Notes under the pieces: generated by a model
Told to the model about the DNA's origin: nothing
Database searches by the model: none
Seen by the model: only the letters and a program-made list of their open reading frames with translations
From: Saprospiraceae bacterium
Lineage (GTDB): Bacteria; Bacteroidota; Bacteroidia; Chitinophagales; Saprospiraceae
Direction: 5' to 3'
Assembly (NCBI GenBank): GCA_030728245.1
Contig: JANQZX010000025.1
Location: forward strand, 3,617-41,135
Length of the DNA: 37,519 bases
In this document: in pieces, positions 26,901 to 35,538 of the stretch
Numbering within the stretch: the stretch's first letter is position 1
Layout of the letters: each line of letters starts with the position of its first letter
Translations under genes and position numbers: made by a program

Positions 26901-27971
26901 TGACGGTTGAGTTGAAACCCTTTTAGGTAAAGGACAAACGATAACAGGCTTAGTGGTATCTTTAACCTGAATAATCTGAATATGAATAGTATCTTGGCTG
27001 TTACAAAGGTCGATGGCGGTCCAACGACGAATTACAGCAAAACTTATCCCTTCACAGGTTCTTGTTGTATCATCAGAATAAGAATAATTAATTTTACACA
27101 ATCCAGCGGAATTTATCACACTTCCGTTTACGGTAGGAAAACCTGTTATATTAGGGCTCACATTAGGCGTATTACAACTGAGCAAGGTATCACGTGGAAA
27201 AACGATTCTTCGAAGAGGAGTTAATGAATCGAGACCAGGCTTAAGCAAGCTGATTTTCTGAATACATGTGTCGGCATTACCATAAATATCAGCAACAATC
27301 CAACGTCTGAATATTTTTTGAAGGGTATCAAGCGAACAATCAGAAACAGAGACACTATCTTTATAATTATAGGTAAGTGTACCATTGCAATTATTAGTTA
27401 CGACGGTAGGTCTTCCCAGATTAATTCCAGAAGTATCAACACTACAGCTAACAATAGTATCACGGCAGGCAATAACGGGTGGCATTTTATTCACAATCCT
27501 GGCAAAACCATTACAGGAAAAGCCACCGGTACCAAAAACCAAAATTTCGATCCGAACAATCGTTCCGATATATTGATTTAAATTTACCGTGAGACTTCCA
27601 GTATCCCTCTTAATCAGCGTCCCACTTTGTGTAAATAGCGCAATAGACATATTAGAAGTTGAATAGGTCGTTGAAGCAGTATCGACAATAATAGCAGGAT
27701 GAATAACCCCCTCACAATTTTGATTTACTGCAATTTCCTTGGGTGCATTTATTGGTGCAGGGTTGCAGGTTAGAGTTTGGGCACCCATATTCTCTGATAA
27801 GAAAATAAGGAGGGAGAGAACCAGTAAAGGTCCGAACCTTAATACATTGGTTAAAGATAGATTCCCCAATCTAAGTAAATTAGTGGGGAAAGAGGGTACA
27901 TTTTTTTTTGCTTTTCCATTCATGATTTCCATAATTGCCGGATTTGAGATACGAGATAAAACCGTCCACAT
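23928..27971 (-). CDS. T9SS cargo: HYR repeats, dockerin-like, cohesin-like, sorting domain (1347 aa)
   Basis: Three in-frame ATGs (27971, 27932, 27923) can start it; the promoter-like sequence lies upstream of all. The signal segment FGPLLVLSLLIFLSENMGAQ comes after a long basic n-region. At least six HYR-type repeats follow (VFDTTPPVAICSGP, VEDKLPPVIICPVN and others). Then come a carboxypeptidase-regulatory-like domain (IGKIAGVIKTEKGEDVEKVL), a dockerin-like module with its second loop DIDRSGNVSTLD at residues 1018-1029 and a degenerate first loop, and a cohesin-like domain (VAGFQFTFDFDERILEI, LTASWNVM). A type A T9SS sorting domain (FQNYPNPFYQNTTIGF) ends the protein. It is a paralogue of the genes at 19991 and 35539 in layout. 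Function is likely surface adhesion or assembly; that is inference. Confidence 0.8.
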   Translation of the reverse strand: MWTVLSRISNPAIMEIMNGKAKKNVPSFPTNLLRLGNLSLTNVLRFGPLLVLSLLIFLSENMGAQTLTCNPAPINAPKEIAVNQNCEGVIHPAIIVDTASTTYSTSNMSIALFTQSGTLIKRDTGSLTVNLNQYIGTIVRIEILVFGTGGFSCNGFARIVNKMPPVIACRDTIVSCSVDTSGINLGRPTVVTNNCNGTLTYNYKDSVSVSDCSLDTLQKIFRRWIVADIYGNADTCIQKISLLKPGLDSLTPLRRIVFPRDTLLSCNTPNVSPNITGFPTVNGSVINSAGLCKINYSYSDDTTRTCEGISFAVIRRWTAIDLCNSQDTIHIQIIQVKDTTKPVIVCPLPKRVSTQPSTCLAFVPLSAPQLITDNCDADPNLMVTTPFSGTYPNLISMPLGTHTITYMAIDKCGNTAVCTSTVEVFDTTPPVAICSGPGNITLTNEGTAYASARAFDSGSRDNCGLPIYYKVRRKDTNSCNGSNGDDSPAPGYQEWFDDYVTFCCDDVDKGRITVEMRVYISNPGDGPVDASREQPGGDLWGNFYNTCEVKMLVEDKLPPVIICPVNTTTECNDELINLGRFGSPIVLEACSYTLDSTHNVKMEECNTGLLTRTFTATDARGLKATCTQNVTIVNNSVLLAQHITWPADVTINSCNAQVGVNELPINSRRPVVKEPLCAQIAFAYSDNVFGMTSPGCFKVYRTWEVVDLCKYVPGSPGHRFTYAQLIIVEDKTPPVLNVPANQVINLFTDCNVAQVTIPLATATDNCNQNLIITNNSPFANQNGANASGTYPLGTTTFTYSVADGCGNKVTGQTSVTVIDKKPPTPICKNIAVNLSRMPAIMAMVDAKDINLASSDACGGPIKISIKRGNSGNIIPPHPLDTMLTFTCADFGIQPVELWVTDSKGNSDFCTVTVDVQDNDGLCLTNPIGKIAGVIKTEKGEDVEKVLIKEVNDPAMNVITTATGTFELANLAFGKNYILQPYKNDDLLNGLSTMDLVLIQKFILGIISLKSPYQQIAADIDRSGNVSTLDLIKLRKLILGKDTDLGAQNNSWRFIDADYVFPAGINPLKAPFPEAKTLDDFKTKFAQANFIGIKVGDLNSSATPNSLIVQNPRSTFGELQLQIPNLKFNYGEEFTIEVNAASQEDVAGFQFTFDFDERILEIIDYTAGDVPGISDENFALINKEKGILTASWNVMREKTWPTTTTPVLRLTLRAKKSSELIYALKVAPHPTVPEAYTHEGGMLDLNLIFKDGSKDIDKGGYQLFQNYPNPFYQNTTIGFTIPQSQEVKISITDMIGRSVWETKGIFQKGYNEIPFQRDGLWSDGAYHYRLETSSFTDVKRMILSSGNK

Positions 27972-28011
27972 AAAAAACCAGCGAAATACCTTAATTAAGT
28001 ATTTCTGTTTT

Positions 28012-28044
28012 CAATAATATGTTACAATAAAAAATCATGCCAAA
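28012..28044 (-). promoter_or_regulatory. Possible promoter of the 1347-residue gene
   Basis: Minus-strand TTTG (28041-28044), a 21-base spacer and TATTATTG (28012-28019, one mismatch to TAnnTTTG). The -33 part lies in TTTGGCATGA, a ten-base sequence also found upstream of the 1271-residue gene (23848-23857). Confidence 0.4.
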
Positions 28045-28090
28045 TTACATATATAGATAATATTTAATTTAAAAAATTTACTTATACTTG

Positions 28091-28124
28091 AAAGGCCTCT
28101 ATCCGGATTAGGATAGAGGCCTTT
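28091..28124 (-). terminator. Terminator after the PorP/SprF gene
   Basis: 14-bp perfect stem (28091-28104 with 28111-28124), 6-base loop. T-tracts on either side are short (three T on the minus strand within the stem), so it may work weakly in both directions. It begins 30 bases past the porP stop. Confidence 0.65.
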
Positions 28125-28154
28125 TAAGCAAATAAAAAATGGTTATCTTATTGA

Positions 28155-29126
28155 TTATTTTTTACTTCCGTATTTTTGGGGATCAAAAGCGATGGCGAAA
28201 GTAACTTCGTGCGTACCTGTTCCACTGGCATAGTTGCTAATTTCCTGGAGGGATAAATCGAAGGAATAGAAGAATTGAATATTAGCTGCTTTAGCCCCCA
28301 AAAGAAGACCTACTGCCCCTAAAGAACGATATGAAATACCAGTAATAAACTGATCATTTAACAAACCAACATTGAGATTCAGGTCTGCTTGAAAAGGTGC
28401 GTTTTTAATTCTCCTTAAAAAAACAGAAGGTTCTATAGAAACATTACTGGAAGACGATTTAATCTTGTGTCCAGCCAGTAACATATAGTAATCGAAAGGA
28501 GAAGATTTATTAACATCTACTATAGCTATATTATCGAGACGATTCCCCACAATATTAGAAAAAGTAACGCCTAAATAGGTAGGTCTTTCGTGACTTCCCT
28601 GTGTTACGGGGTTACCAAACCCAGCCATAACGGACAGTGCCACATCGAAACGACCGATACCTGCAACGGCATTTTCCGCTATAGGATCATTGAGATCATA
28701 ATATTTATTTCCATTAGTAATATCGGCAAAGATGGCGGAACTTCTTAAGCGCAACTGTTGAAATTCAGTTGAAAAACCAGCGGACAGGAAAAAGTCTTCT
28801 TTAATATCAAAAAAGAAAGAGTAATTCACCATAGCCTTTGTTCTGGAGAGAAGGCCTGCATTTTCTGAAAGAACGCCAACGCCCAGGCCAAATTTATCTC
28901 CCAGAGGCCCGTTGTAGAGCGCATTTAACGATTTGGGACTATCTGAAATACCGGCCCATTGATAACGGCCATTTACTTGCAGCTGATGAAAGCCACGTAA
29001 GCCTGAAGCTGCTGGGTTCACCAACACTGGATTTACAGTATAGTGAGAAAAATTAGCTTCATCTTGAGCGAGTAAAGACCCTGAACAAATAAGAAGGAGC
29101 AAAAGGGGGAGAAATAAATTTTTCAT
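28155..29126 (-). CDS. PorP/SprF family type IX secretion membrane protein
   Basis: 323 residues with a signal peptide (KNLFLPLLLLLICSGSLLAQ) and the typical opening of the family, DEANFSHYTVNPVLVNPAASGLRG. The remainder is an alternating beta-barrel pattern ending in a conserved FAIAFDPQKYG. PorP/SprF proteins are outer-membrane partners that attach to exported type B T9SS cargo; SprF is needed for SprB export in Flavobacterium johnsoniae. Here the gene lies 37 bases after the SprB-like multi-cohesin gene on the same strand, matching the sprB-sprF order, and is therefore probably its dedicated partner. A hairpin terminator follows. Confidence 0.9.
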   Translation of the reverse strand: MKNLFLPLLLLLICSGSLLAQDEANFSHYTVNPVLVNPAASGLRGFHQLQVNGRYQWAGISDSPKSLNALYNGPLGDKFGLGVGVLSENAGLLSRTKAMVNYSFFFDIKEDFFLSAGFSTEFQQLRLRSSAIFADITNGNKYYDLNDPIAENAVAGIGRFDVALSVMAGFGNPVTQGSHERPTYLGVTFSNIVGNRLDNIAIVDVNKSSPFDYYMLLAGHKIKSSSSNVSIEPSVFLRRIKNAPFQADLNLNVGLLNDQFITGISYRSLGAVGLLLGAKAANIQFFYSFDLSLQEISNYASGTGTHEVTFAIAFDPQKYGSKK

Positions 29127-29163
29127 GAATCTCAGATTAATATTTTAGCACTTTGGCGATAAA

Positions 29164-32100
29164 TTAGTTTTCCCTTAACAGGGTAATAGAACCTTCCAAT
29201 GGTTTATCGCCATTAAAGTCCAGGGTAAAATAATACACTCCTTGAGGTAAAAGCTCACCATTTATGGTTGTACCTTTCCAATCATTCCTATAATTTTTCT
29301 GATCGAGAACGAGTTGTCCCCAACGATTAAAAATACGAAGTTGATTTTGCTGGTATGCTGGGTCAAAGGTTACACAATTGATAATAAACTCCTCATTTAA
29401 GCCATCTCCATCGGGGGTAATCAGTTTGCGGTATTCTAAACAATCGAATCTTTCATCATTTACTTCAACGACAGATATAGCTGGATTAGGTGCGCATCCC
29501 CTGGAATCAGTTAACTGAAGGCCATAAATTCCCGGGCAAAGATTCAATAAAAACGAATCTCTTTTTCCAACAACCTGTGGCCAGGAGTAATAGTATGGAG
29601 GAAATCCACCGGTTGCGGAAGCGGTAATCTTTCCATCACAATTTCTATCATCGAGAGTTGGCGTCGCTTTAAGGGTAACTACAATAGGCGTTGGATCCTT
29701 TAAAGTATAGGTTTGGGTATATTTACAATTATTTCTATCCTCAACCTCTATGGAATAGGTACCCTGTGGAATTAAATTCAGGGAAGGACCTCGTACGCCA
29801 TTATTCCAAACATACACATACGTAGAACCAGGAACTCCACCAGAAGCAGAAACCACAATAGAACCATCTCTTGCTGCAGGACATCCAATATCAATCACAG
29901 AGGCATTCAATTCTACTTTTGTAGGAGCAGTAGCGTTGATTTCTCTTGTTATGGTGCAACCAAGTGGATCTGAAATTTTAACCTGGTACATTCCTGCGGC
30001 TGCATTTTGAAATAAGGAAGCGCTACTTGCCAAATTACCATTGAGCAACCATTCATAAACAAAAGAAGTACTTCCGCTATTATTTTTTGCTGTCACTTCC
30101 AGAATGCCATCTTTATTAGAAAGACAGCTAACAACGAATCCATTATAATTAGAATTTGCCTTTACATTGGCTGTCAATATATTCTTAGCCTCTACATTAT
30201 AAACCCTGACCACCTCGTTACCGGAAGCCTCTCCGATAATTACAGTATATACTCCTGACATAACATCAATTAGGTCTTTTGAGCTACTAATAGTGTCCCC
30301 TTTACTATTCACCCATCTAAATTTGTAAGGTGTTTTACCCCCTTGAACATCCAGAATAACAGATCCATTAAGATCTTCCGGACAATCACTTTTTGTGATA
30401 GCAGGTTTCGCAGAAAAAGTATTTACAAAGATGGGCGCTCCCACAAAAGTACAACCGTTGGCATCCCTTATTGAAGGAGTGTAACTACCTTCACAAAGAC
30501 TAATCAATTGCAGACCCGTATTATTTGTATTCCAATTAACAGTGTAAGCGGCGGTGCCACCAGAAATAGATAAAACAATTCTACCTGTACATCCACTTTC
30601 CTCACTATCGTGTTTTACGCTAGCTTCAACAGTAAAAGGAGTAGGTGTTGAAATAGTGAACGAACCTTCTTTTTTGGTATTTATCGCGTCCTCCACAACA
30701 TAATTAATAACACCGCCTCTAAGATTTTCCAGATTAAGAATACCATTTGCTGTATTGAAAACCCGACCATTTAAGGAAAGAGTTAATTTATAAGGGCTCG
30801 TTCCTCCACTTATCATCACTTTGGCTTTACCCGTAGTATCTCCTGGACAAAGAACACCTGTGGTAGTAACGTCGATATCAAGAGGCACCAATTTGTATTC
30901 AATATTAAAACAAGTATCTACAGGACAGGAAGAATTATCACTTACCTTCACGCAATACTTACCAGTTACCAAGGTTTCAATGGTAGAAGAAGTAGCCCCA
31001 TTATCCCATAAAAAGGTGTAAGGTGGGGTACCGCCTAATACTGAAAGCGATATTTGGCCATTATTATTTGAAGGTGCCCCCGTAACATGAGTTATTGTTG
31101 GGGTTACTCTTGGTTTGCTTTGTTCTGTTAAAGTTACGGACAATGATAAGGTTGCATTTTGTGCATCGGTGACTGTCACTGAATAATTTCCAGGACCCAG
31201 GTTACTTAAATTTTGAACCGTTTGTCCGTTACTCCATTTGTAAGAAAATGGAGCAACTCCGCCAGACAGTGACAATGTTACGGAGCCAGTACTTGATCCT
31301 TCGCAGGGATTAACGACTACAGCGGGAGCAAATTGAAGTTTACGGACCATTTTGACGCAAATCTCCGCTCTACATGCTGTTGTATCCCTAACTATCAGGC
31401 AATAATTACCCGTATCAAGATTGGAAATATTCTTAGTAGTTGCTGTGTATGTCCCTGGACCTGTCCAATTATAGGTTACCAGGCCTTTTGTTCCCTGCAC
31501 TGTCAAATCTATTGCTCCGTCATTTCCGTTATTTATATAGGTAGGTTGAACTGCTGAAATGGTTATACCATCCGTTTGCCCAACAGTAATTGAACGAAAT
31601 AGTTGACACCCTGTTGCATCTGTTAAAGTAACATTATAATTATCAGGCGCAAGATTTGTTTGAATTGCCTGAGATGGAAGACCTTTATCCCAAAGGTAGG
31701 AATAAGTTGTTTCACCTCCTGTAACTGAAAGCTCGATCGACCCAGTATTTCTACCTAAACAAATGGCATCCACCTTTTGAATAGAAAGACTAAGATTCGA
31801 CTGTTTAATAACCTGTGGCGTTGATACAATAGCACAACCCAATGCATCAGTAAGTGTTAATTGATAGGTTCCCAGAGGCACGCTTTTTAATTCAGGGGCA
31901 GCAGATAAACCGCCACTCCAGGCATAAGTATAAGGTTTTTGTCCACCAGTCACCACTGCCTTCAAGGTACCTAATTCTTGATTTGCACAACCTGCATCCG
32001 TTTTGGATATCTGAGAAATCAACGCAGTATCAGCACCTGTCACCACAAAAGTAGCGACAGCATTCAGAGGATTACCAACATTGGTTACAGTAACTGTATA

Positions 32101-34602
32101 AGTACCCTTTGCCACATTTTGTAAATCTTTTGATGTTGCCTGATTACTCCAAAGATAAGTAAAGGTTCCTGTACCTTCTGAAACCGAAATACTAATACCT
32201 CCTGTATTGGAACCAAAACAAGAAACTGATTTAATAGTAGCGCTTGGTGATATGACTGGTGGTACTAAGTTACCGGCACGAACGGTTCCCGGAATAAATT
32301 GATAAGGGATAGCCGTTTCGTTTTTATCTAAAATTTCTGTAGTAGCCGTTGGATCGTGGGTGATTCTGGATGAGCCATTTTCACTTAAAATAGTAAAGCA
32401 TAAATTAAAAATCACCGTATTATTTGGCACAGATACTCCCGCAACATTTGGGTCTAACCATGAAAGTTTAATTTTTCCTGGAAGATTTGTTCCTGTTCCT
32501 GGTAACCCAAATTGTGATTCATTTAACCCAGCAAGATTAAAATCAGATAAAGTATCAAATTTTAATCTTATCGGATCATAAGCCAAACTAAACTCAAGAC
32601 CAAGAATATCTTTAAAGTTTAATACGGAGATAGGCATGCAAACCTTATCGCCAACAACTCCAGTTGCGTCGCCGACTTTAACGGTAAAATCAGTCGTATT
32701 CACTAATCCCTCTATGAACACCTCGCCGTCTGTAAATCCGGGAGTAAGTTTATTTTGTAGGCTATCCAGGACTTCAAAATTACTCTTATTAAAGCGAATA
32801 GGCACTGGTCCAGCGCCTTGTGCGGTAAAACAAGCTTTAAAAAGAACTGTATTATTTACCACTGAAATACCCTTGGTATCTGAACTGACCCAAGACATTC
32901 TGATATTTCCTGCTACATTAGAACCTTGTCCGGGTAAACCGAAGGAATTAACGCTTAGATCTTGTAATCCAAAGCGAGTGACCGAGTCAAATCGTAATTG
33001 AGCAGCGTCATAAGTTAGTGTAAATTGTGTCGCTGATATTTTATTGAAACCTGATGCACTAATATCAATACAAATGGGCTCATTCGCTTCAACAGCCCCA
33101 CCAGTAACCTTAAAAGTAGGCCCGTTTACTGAAGCACCACCACTACCTGGTTTACCTAGGGTAATCGTACCAGATTGCGTGGAATAGGGAAGAAGTAAAT
33201 CTGAAGCGTTGATAATTTCACCTGTTGTAGGAATCGAAATGGAGGTATTCCCAGAAGAATCTCTCGCTGTGAAACATAGTTCAAACAGCGTAGCGCCATC
33301 AGCCAGCGTCGTCTTTTGGCCTCTGCTATCGAACCATCCTAAAATAAGTGAGCCAGGTCTGTTTAAACCATCTCCTGGTTTTCCTATAGCAGATTCTTCA
33401 AAACCTCCGGGAGACAAAGTACTATTAAAATTCCTAATTGATTTGAACAATAATTTAGTTGAATCATAATTCATTTTAAATTGTAACCCAATAATATCTT
33501 TGAATCCTTCTATGGTAACGGGAACACAAACTTCGGAACCAAAACCAACAGAAGCATTTCCCACTAAAACCTTAAAATTATCAGAAGTGGTTGTTCCGCC
33601 GGCACCTACAGTAATTTGACCTTGTCTGCCTTCAAAAACAACTTCTCTGTTACTTGAATCTATAATTTCTGCTATTGCATCGAAAGTAATATTGGTTGTT
33701 CCATCCGTTTGTCCGGCTGCGAAACAAACCTGAAAGATCGAAAGATTATCTGCAAGGGTTACTCCTTTTGCTTCGTTATCAAACCATGAACATTTAATTT
33801 TTCCCAATGGATTTGCACCACGTCCTGGCATACCAAATTGTACGGTATCGAGTCCAGGAACCTGAAAATTTCTCAATGAGGTGAAGGTTAACAAGCTGGA
33901 ATTATAATTCATGGTGAACTCCATACCAGCTATTTTAGTAAAGTTTTGAGTATTCACATTCAAGCAAAAACTTTCCCCTTTCGCCACTGATTTGTCCTCA
34001 ATGTCCAATATAAAGTTTCCCACATTACCCGTGGAACCCCCACCTGTACTTCCACCGCCAGTGCTTCCGCCGCCCGTACTTCCACCACCTCCAGTGCTTC
34101 CACCACCTGTGCCACCTGCCCCAATGATGATAACAGGCGCATTTACTGTACTGGGAACCAAAGCCTCTGATAGATTTATGATTTCAATATTATTAACTCT
34201 AATAGTGTCTTGTGCATCAGCATTCACCGCGGTAAAGCAAACTTGAAACAAGGTACTTGCAGCAGGTATAGTGATTCCCTTTAATTGGTCATCGAACCAA
34301 GCCATATTTAGCTTAGCAGATTTACCGTCAGGTGCCACAACATTATTAAAAGCACCAGACAAACCGGATGCTGCCGGATTAAATGCCTGCACTCTGCTGT
34401 AGGTTAATTTTTGAGGATTGTAATTTAACGATAACTGAACGCCAATTAAACTGGTAAAATTAGTTACCGTCACATTTGAACAAAAAGCAGCCCCTTTAGC
34501 CACTGTAGTATCTTTAATAGCTATGTTTAACGTTTGCGCGTTTAAGAAATGACTGAAAATTAAAAGCCCAAAAATAAGAACCTGGCTAATTGTTAACTTC
34601 AT
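29164..34602 (-). CDS. SprB-like giant surface protein with five cohesin-like domains (1812 aa)
   Basis: Signal peptide 1-22 (ends FLNAQ). Cohesin-like domains lie at about 24-160, 196-335, 342-485, 496-632 and 637-777, sharing the patterns NFxxIxGxxFxxxYD and SWFDxxxKGxTLxxxxxxFxxCF. Domains 1 and 2 are joined by a Gly/Ser/Thr linker (161-195). Each cohesin has two Cys at matching places (C41/C122, C213/C293, C359/C443, C511/C591, C655/C735), probably a disulfide. About twelve SprB-type repeats (C-G-x-x-x-G-x-I, GGxxPYxYxW, GxYxVxVTD) span ~787-1715. The end is a gliding-type (CHU_C, type B) sorting domain: LITPDGDGLNEEF, FNRWGQLV, PQGVYYFTL. The PorP/SprF gene follows after 37 bases and a single-cohesin gene precedes it by 50. 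It may act as a surface scaffold or adhesin; binding partners are hypothetical. Confidence 0.82.
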   Translation of the reverse strand: MKLTISQVLIFGLLIFSHFLNAQTLNIAIKDTTVAKGAAFCSNVTVTNFTSLIGVQLSLNYNPQKLTYSRVQAFNPAASGLSGAFNNVVAPDGKSAKLNMAWFDDQLKGITIPAASTLFQVCFTAVNADAQDTIRVNNIEIINLSEALVPSTVNAPVIIIGAGGTGGGSTGGGGSTGGGSTGGGSTGGGSTGNVGNFILDIEDKSVAKGESFCLNVNTQNFTKIAGMEFTMNYNSSLLTFTSLRNFQVPGLDTVQFGMPGRGANPLGKIKCSWFDNEAKGVTLADNLSIFQVCFAAGQTDGTTNITFDAIAEIIDSSNREVVFEGRQGQITVGAGGTTTSDNFKVLVGNASVGFGSEVCVPVTIEGFKDIIGLQFKMNYDSTKLLFKSIRNFNSTLSPGGFEESAIGKPGDGLNRPGSLILGWFDSRGQKTTLADGATLFELCFTARDSSGNTSISIPTTGEIINASDLLLPYSTQSGTITLGKPGSGGASVNGPTFKVTGGAVEANEPICIDISASGFNKISATQFTLTYDAAQLRFDSVTRFGLQDLSVNSFGLPGQGSNVAGNIRMSWVSSDTKGISVVNNTVLFKACFTAQGAGPVPIRFNKSNFEVLDSLQNKLTPGFTDGEVFIEGLVNTTDFTVKVGDATGVVGDKVCMPISVLNFKDILGLEFSLAYDPIRLKFDTLSDFNLAGLNESQFGLPGTGTNLPGKIKLSWLDPNVAGVSVPNNTVIFNLCFTILSENGSSRITHDPTATTEILDKNETAIPYQFIPGTVRAGNLVPPVISPSATIKSVSCFGSNTGGISISVSEGTGTFTYLWSNQATSKDLQNVAKGTYTVTVTNVGNPLNAVATFVVTGADTALISQISKTDAGCANQELGTLKAVVTGGQKPYTYAWSGGLSAAPELKSVPLGTYQLTLTDALGCAIVSTPQVIKQSNLSLSIQKVDAICLGRNTGSIELSVTGGETTYSYLWDKGLPSQAIQTNLAPDNYNVTLTDATGCQLFRSITVGQTDGITISAVQPTYINNGNDGAIDLTVQGTKGLVTYNWTGPGTYTATTKNISNLDTGNYCLIVRDTTACRAEICVKMVRKLQFAPAVVVNPCEGSSTGSVTLSLSGGVAPFSYKWSNGQTVQNLSNLGPGNYSVTVTDAQNATLSLSVTLTEQSKPRVTPTITHVTGAPSNNNGQISLSVLGGTPPYTFLWDNGATSSTIETLVTGKYCVKVSDNSSCPVDTCFNIEYKLVPLDIDVTTTGVLCPGDTTGKAKVMISGGTSPYKLTLSLNGRVFNTANGILNLENLRGGVINYVVEDAINTKKEGSFTISTPTPFTVEASVKHDSEESGCTGRIVLSISGGTAAYTVNWNTNNTGLQLISLCEGSYTPSIRDANGCTFVGAPIFVNTFSAKPAITKSDCPEDLNGSVILDVQGGKTPYKFRWVNSKGDTISSSKDLIDVMSGVYTVIIGEASGNEVVRVYNVEAKNILTANVKANSNYNGFVVSCLSNKDGILEVTAKNNSGSTSFVYEWLLNGNLASSASLFQNAAAGMYQVKISDPLGCTITREINATAPTKVELNASVIDIGCPAARDGSIVVSASGGVPGSTYVYVWNNGVRGPSLNLIPQGTYSIEVEDRNNCKYTQTYTLKDPTPIVVTLKATPTLDDRNCDGKITASATGGFPPYYYSWPQVVGKRDSFLLNLCPGIYGLQLTDSRGCAPNPAISVVEVNDERFDCLEYRKLITPDGDGLNEEFIINCVTFDPAYQQNQLRIFNRWGQLVLDQKNYRNDWKGTTINGELLPQGVYYFTLDFNGDKPLEGSITLLREN
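34018..34122 (-). repeat. Gly/Ser/Thr linker-coding tandem repeat
   Basis: Codons for residues 161-195 of the 1812-residue protein form imperfect 12-15-base units encoding GGGST. Such short tandem units can change copy number by slippage, so the linker length may vary between strains. Confidence 0.75.
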
Positions 34603-34652
34603 AAAAATCGGTTTTGGAATGAATGCTTAAATAAAAATGCAGCAAGAAAGCA

Positions 34653-35456
34653 TCAATTTGCTGGCATATATATGATTTGTTGATTTGACTGAAAATTACC
34701 TTGTTTAATTTGCAAATTATAATAGCCCCTCGCTGGAAAATCAGAAACGGGCATTTGCAGAAATTGATCACCAGAGCCAATTTTATTTAACCATCGTTTT
34801 ATTACACTGCCTCTTACGTCAGTTAGAGTGTATTCTACTGTACCCGGAACAGACGAAAACCAATTGACCGATACTTCACCTGAGGAAACTGGATTGGGAT
34901 AAACTTTGTCTATCCTTAACTGGTCTGAATCTATACCTGCTGCGGAAGAAGTTGCCCCCATTTTTAAAACAACGAAACCATCCACATAGAATGCAGTCAC
35001 CGCTTTGTAGGAGCTATCAGCCGTTTCTCTTATATTGGTAGGTGTGTCAACGAAAGTGATAGGAGATTTAAGACCTCTCAAACCTTTCACCTTAAAATAA
35101 AGAGAAAAAATAGATTTTTTATCGGGCAATGTCACCCCTTTCAACGACTCGTCAAACCATTGGAAGCTAAGTACTCCTTTCGATTTTGAAACCAAGCCAA
35201 AATGATCATCTAATTTTAATGGTAACCCAAAATTTCCAACACTATCTAAAACAAGTAATGTTGAATCCCAAGCCACATTAAATTGTGTACCCACAATAAA
35301 TTTGAAATTACTTACTTGAATATCAGCTTTATACACATCAACGTTTGCCATAATTGAATCTTTTGGTGCCCAATAAGAAACATTCTGAGCAACCATGTGA
35401 TTCAGACCTACAAAACTCAATAATAAACTAACATACACAGATAACAACTTACTCAT
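34653..35456 (-). CDS. Single-cohesin T9SS cargo protein (267 aa)
   Basis: Signal peptide 1-23 (ends HMVAQ). Residues ~25-160 form one cohesin-like domain closely resembling those of the next gene: SNFKFIVGTQFNVAWD and LSFQWFDESLKGVTLPDK. Both positions of the conserved Cys pair are replaced (K43 and Y120). Residues ~185-267 are a type A T9SS C-terminal domain (VYPNPVSSGEVSV, RGYYNLQIKQG), which exports the protein and usually leads to surface attachment. It is 50 bases upstream of the multi-cohesin gene and probably heads a three-gene operon with it and the PorP/SprF gene. A short surface-bound cohesin plus a long multi-cohesin protein recalls anchor and scaffold proteins of cellulosomes, by analogy only. 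Confidence 0.78.
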   Translation of the reverse strand: MSKLLSVYVSLLLSFVGLNHMVAQNVSYWAPKDSIMANVDVYKADIQVSNFKFIVGTQFNVAWDSTLLVLDSVGNFGLPLKLDDHFGLVSKSKGVLSFQWFDESLKGVTLPDKKSIFSLYFKVKGLRGLKSPITFVDTPTNIRETADSSYKAVTAFYVDGFVVLKMGATSSAAGIDSDQLRIDKVYPNPVSSGEVSVNWFSSVPGTVEYTLTDVRGSVIKRWLNKIGSGDQFLQMPVSDFPARGYYNLQIKQGNFQSNQQIIYMPAN

Positions 35457-35496
35457 TTTCTAAATTTTAATTTAACACAATGAACCAAAACCATTA

Positions 35497-35504
35497 CAAA
35501 ATTA
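35497..35504 (-). promoter_or_regulatory. Promoter -7 box of the cohesin operon
   Basis: Minus-strand TAATTTTG matches TAnnTTTG exactly, 41 bases upstream of the ATG at 35456. No clear -33 element. No similar box precedes the multi-cohesin or PorP/SprF genes, supporting one operon. Confidence 0.45.
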
Positions 35505-35538
35505 AGGAAATAAGTTAATAAATATGACCATTTGTGAG

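Noticed and set aside
33992-34246. Plus-strand proline-rich reading frame
   Set aside because: It is the antisense image of the Gly/Ser/Thr linker codons of the multi-cohesin gene.
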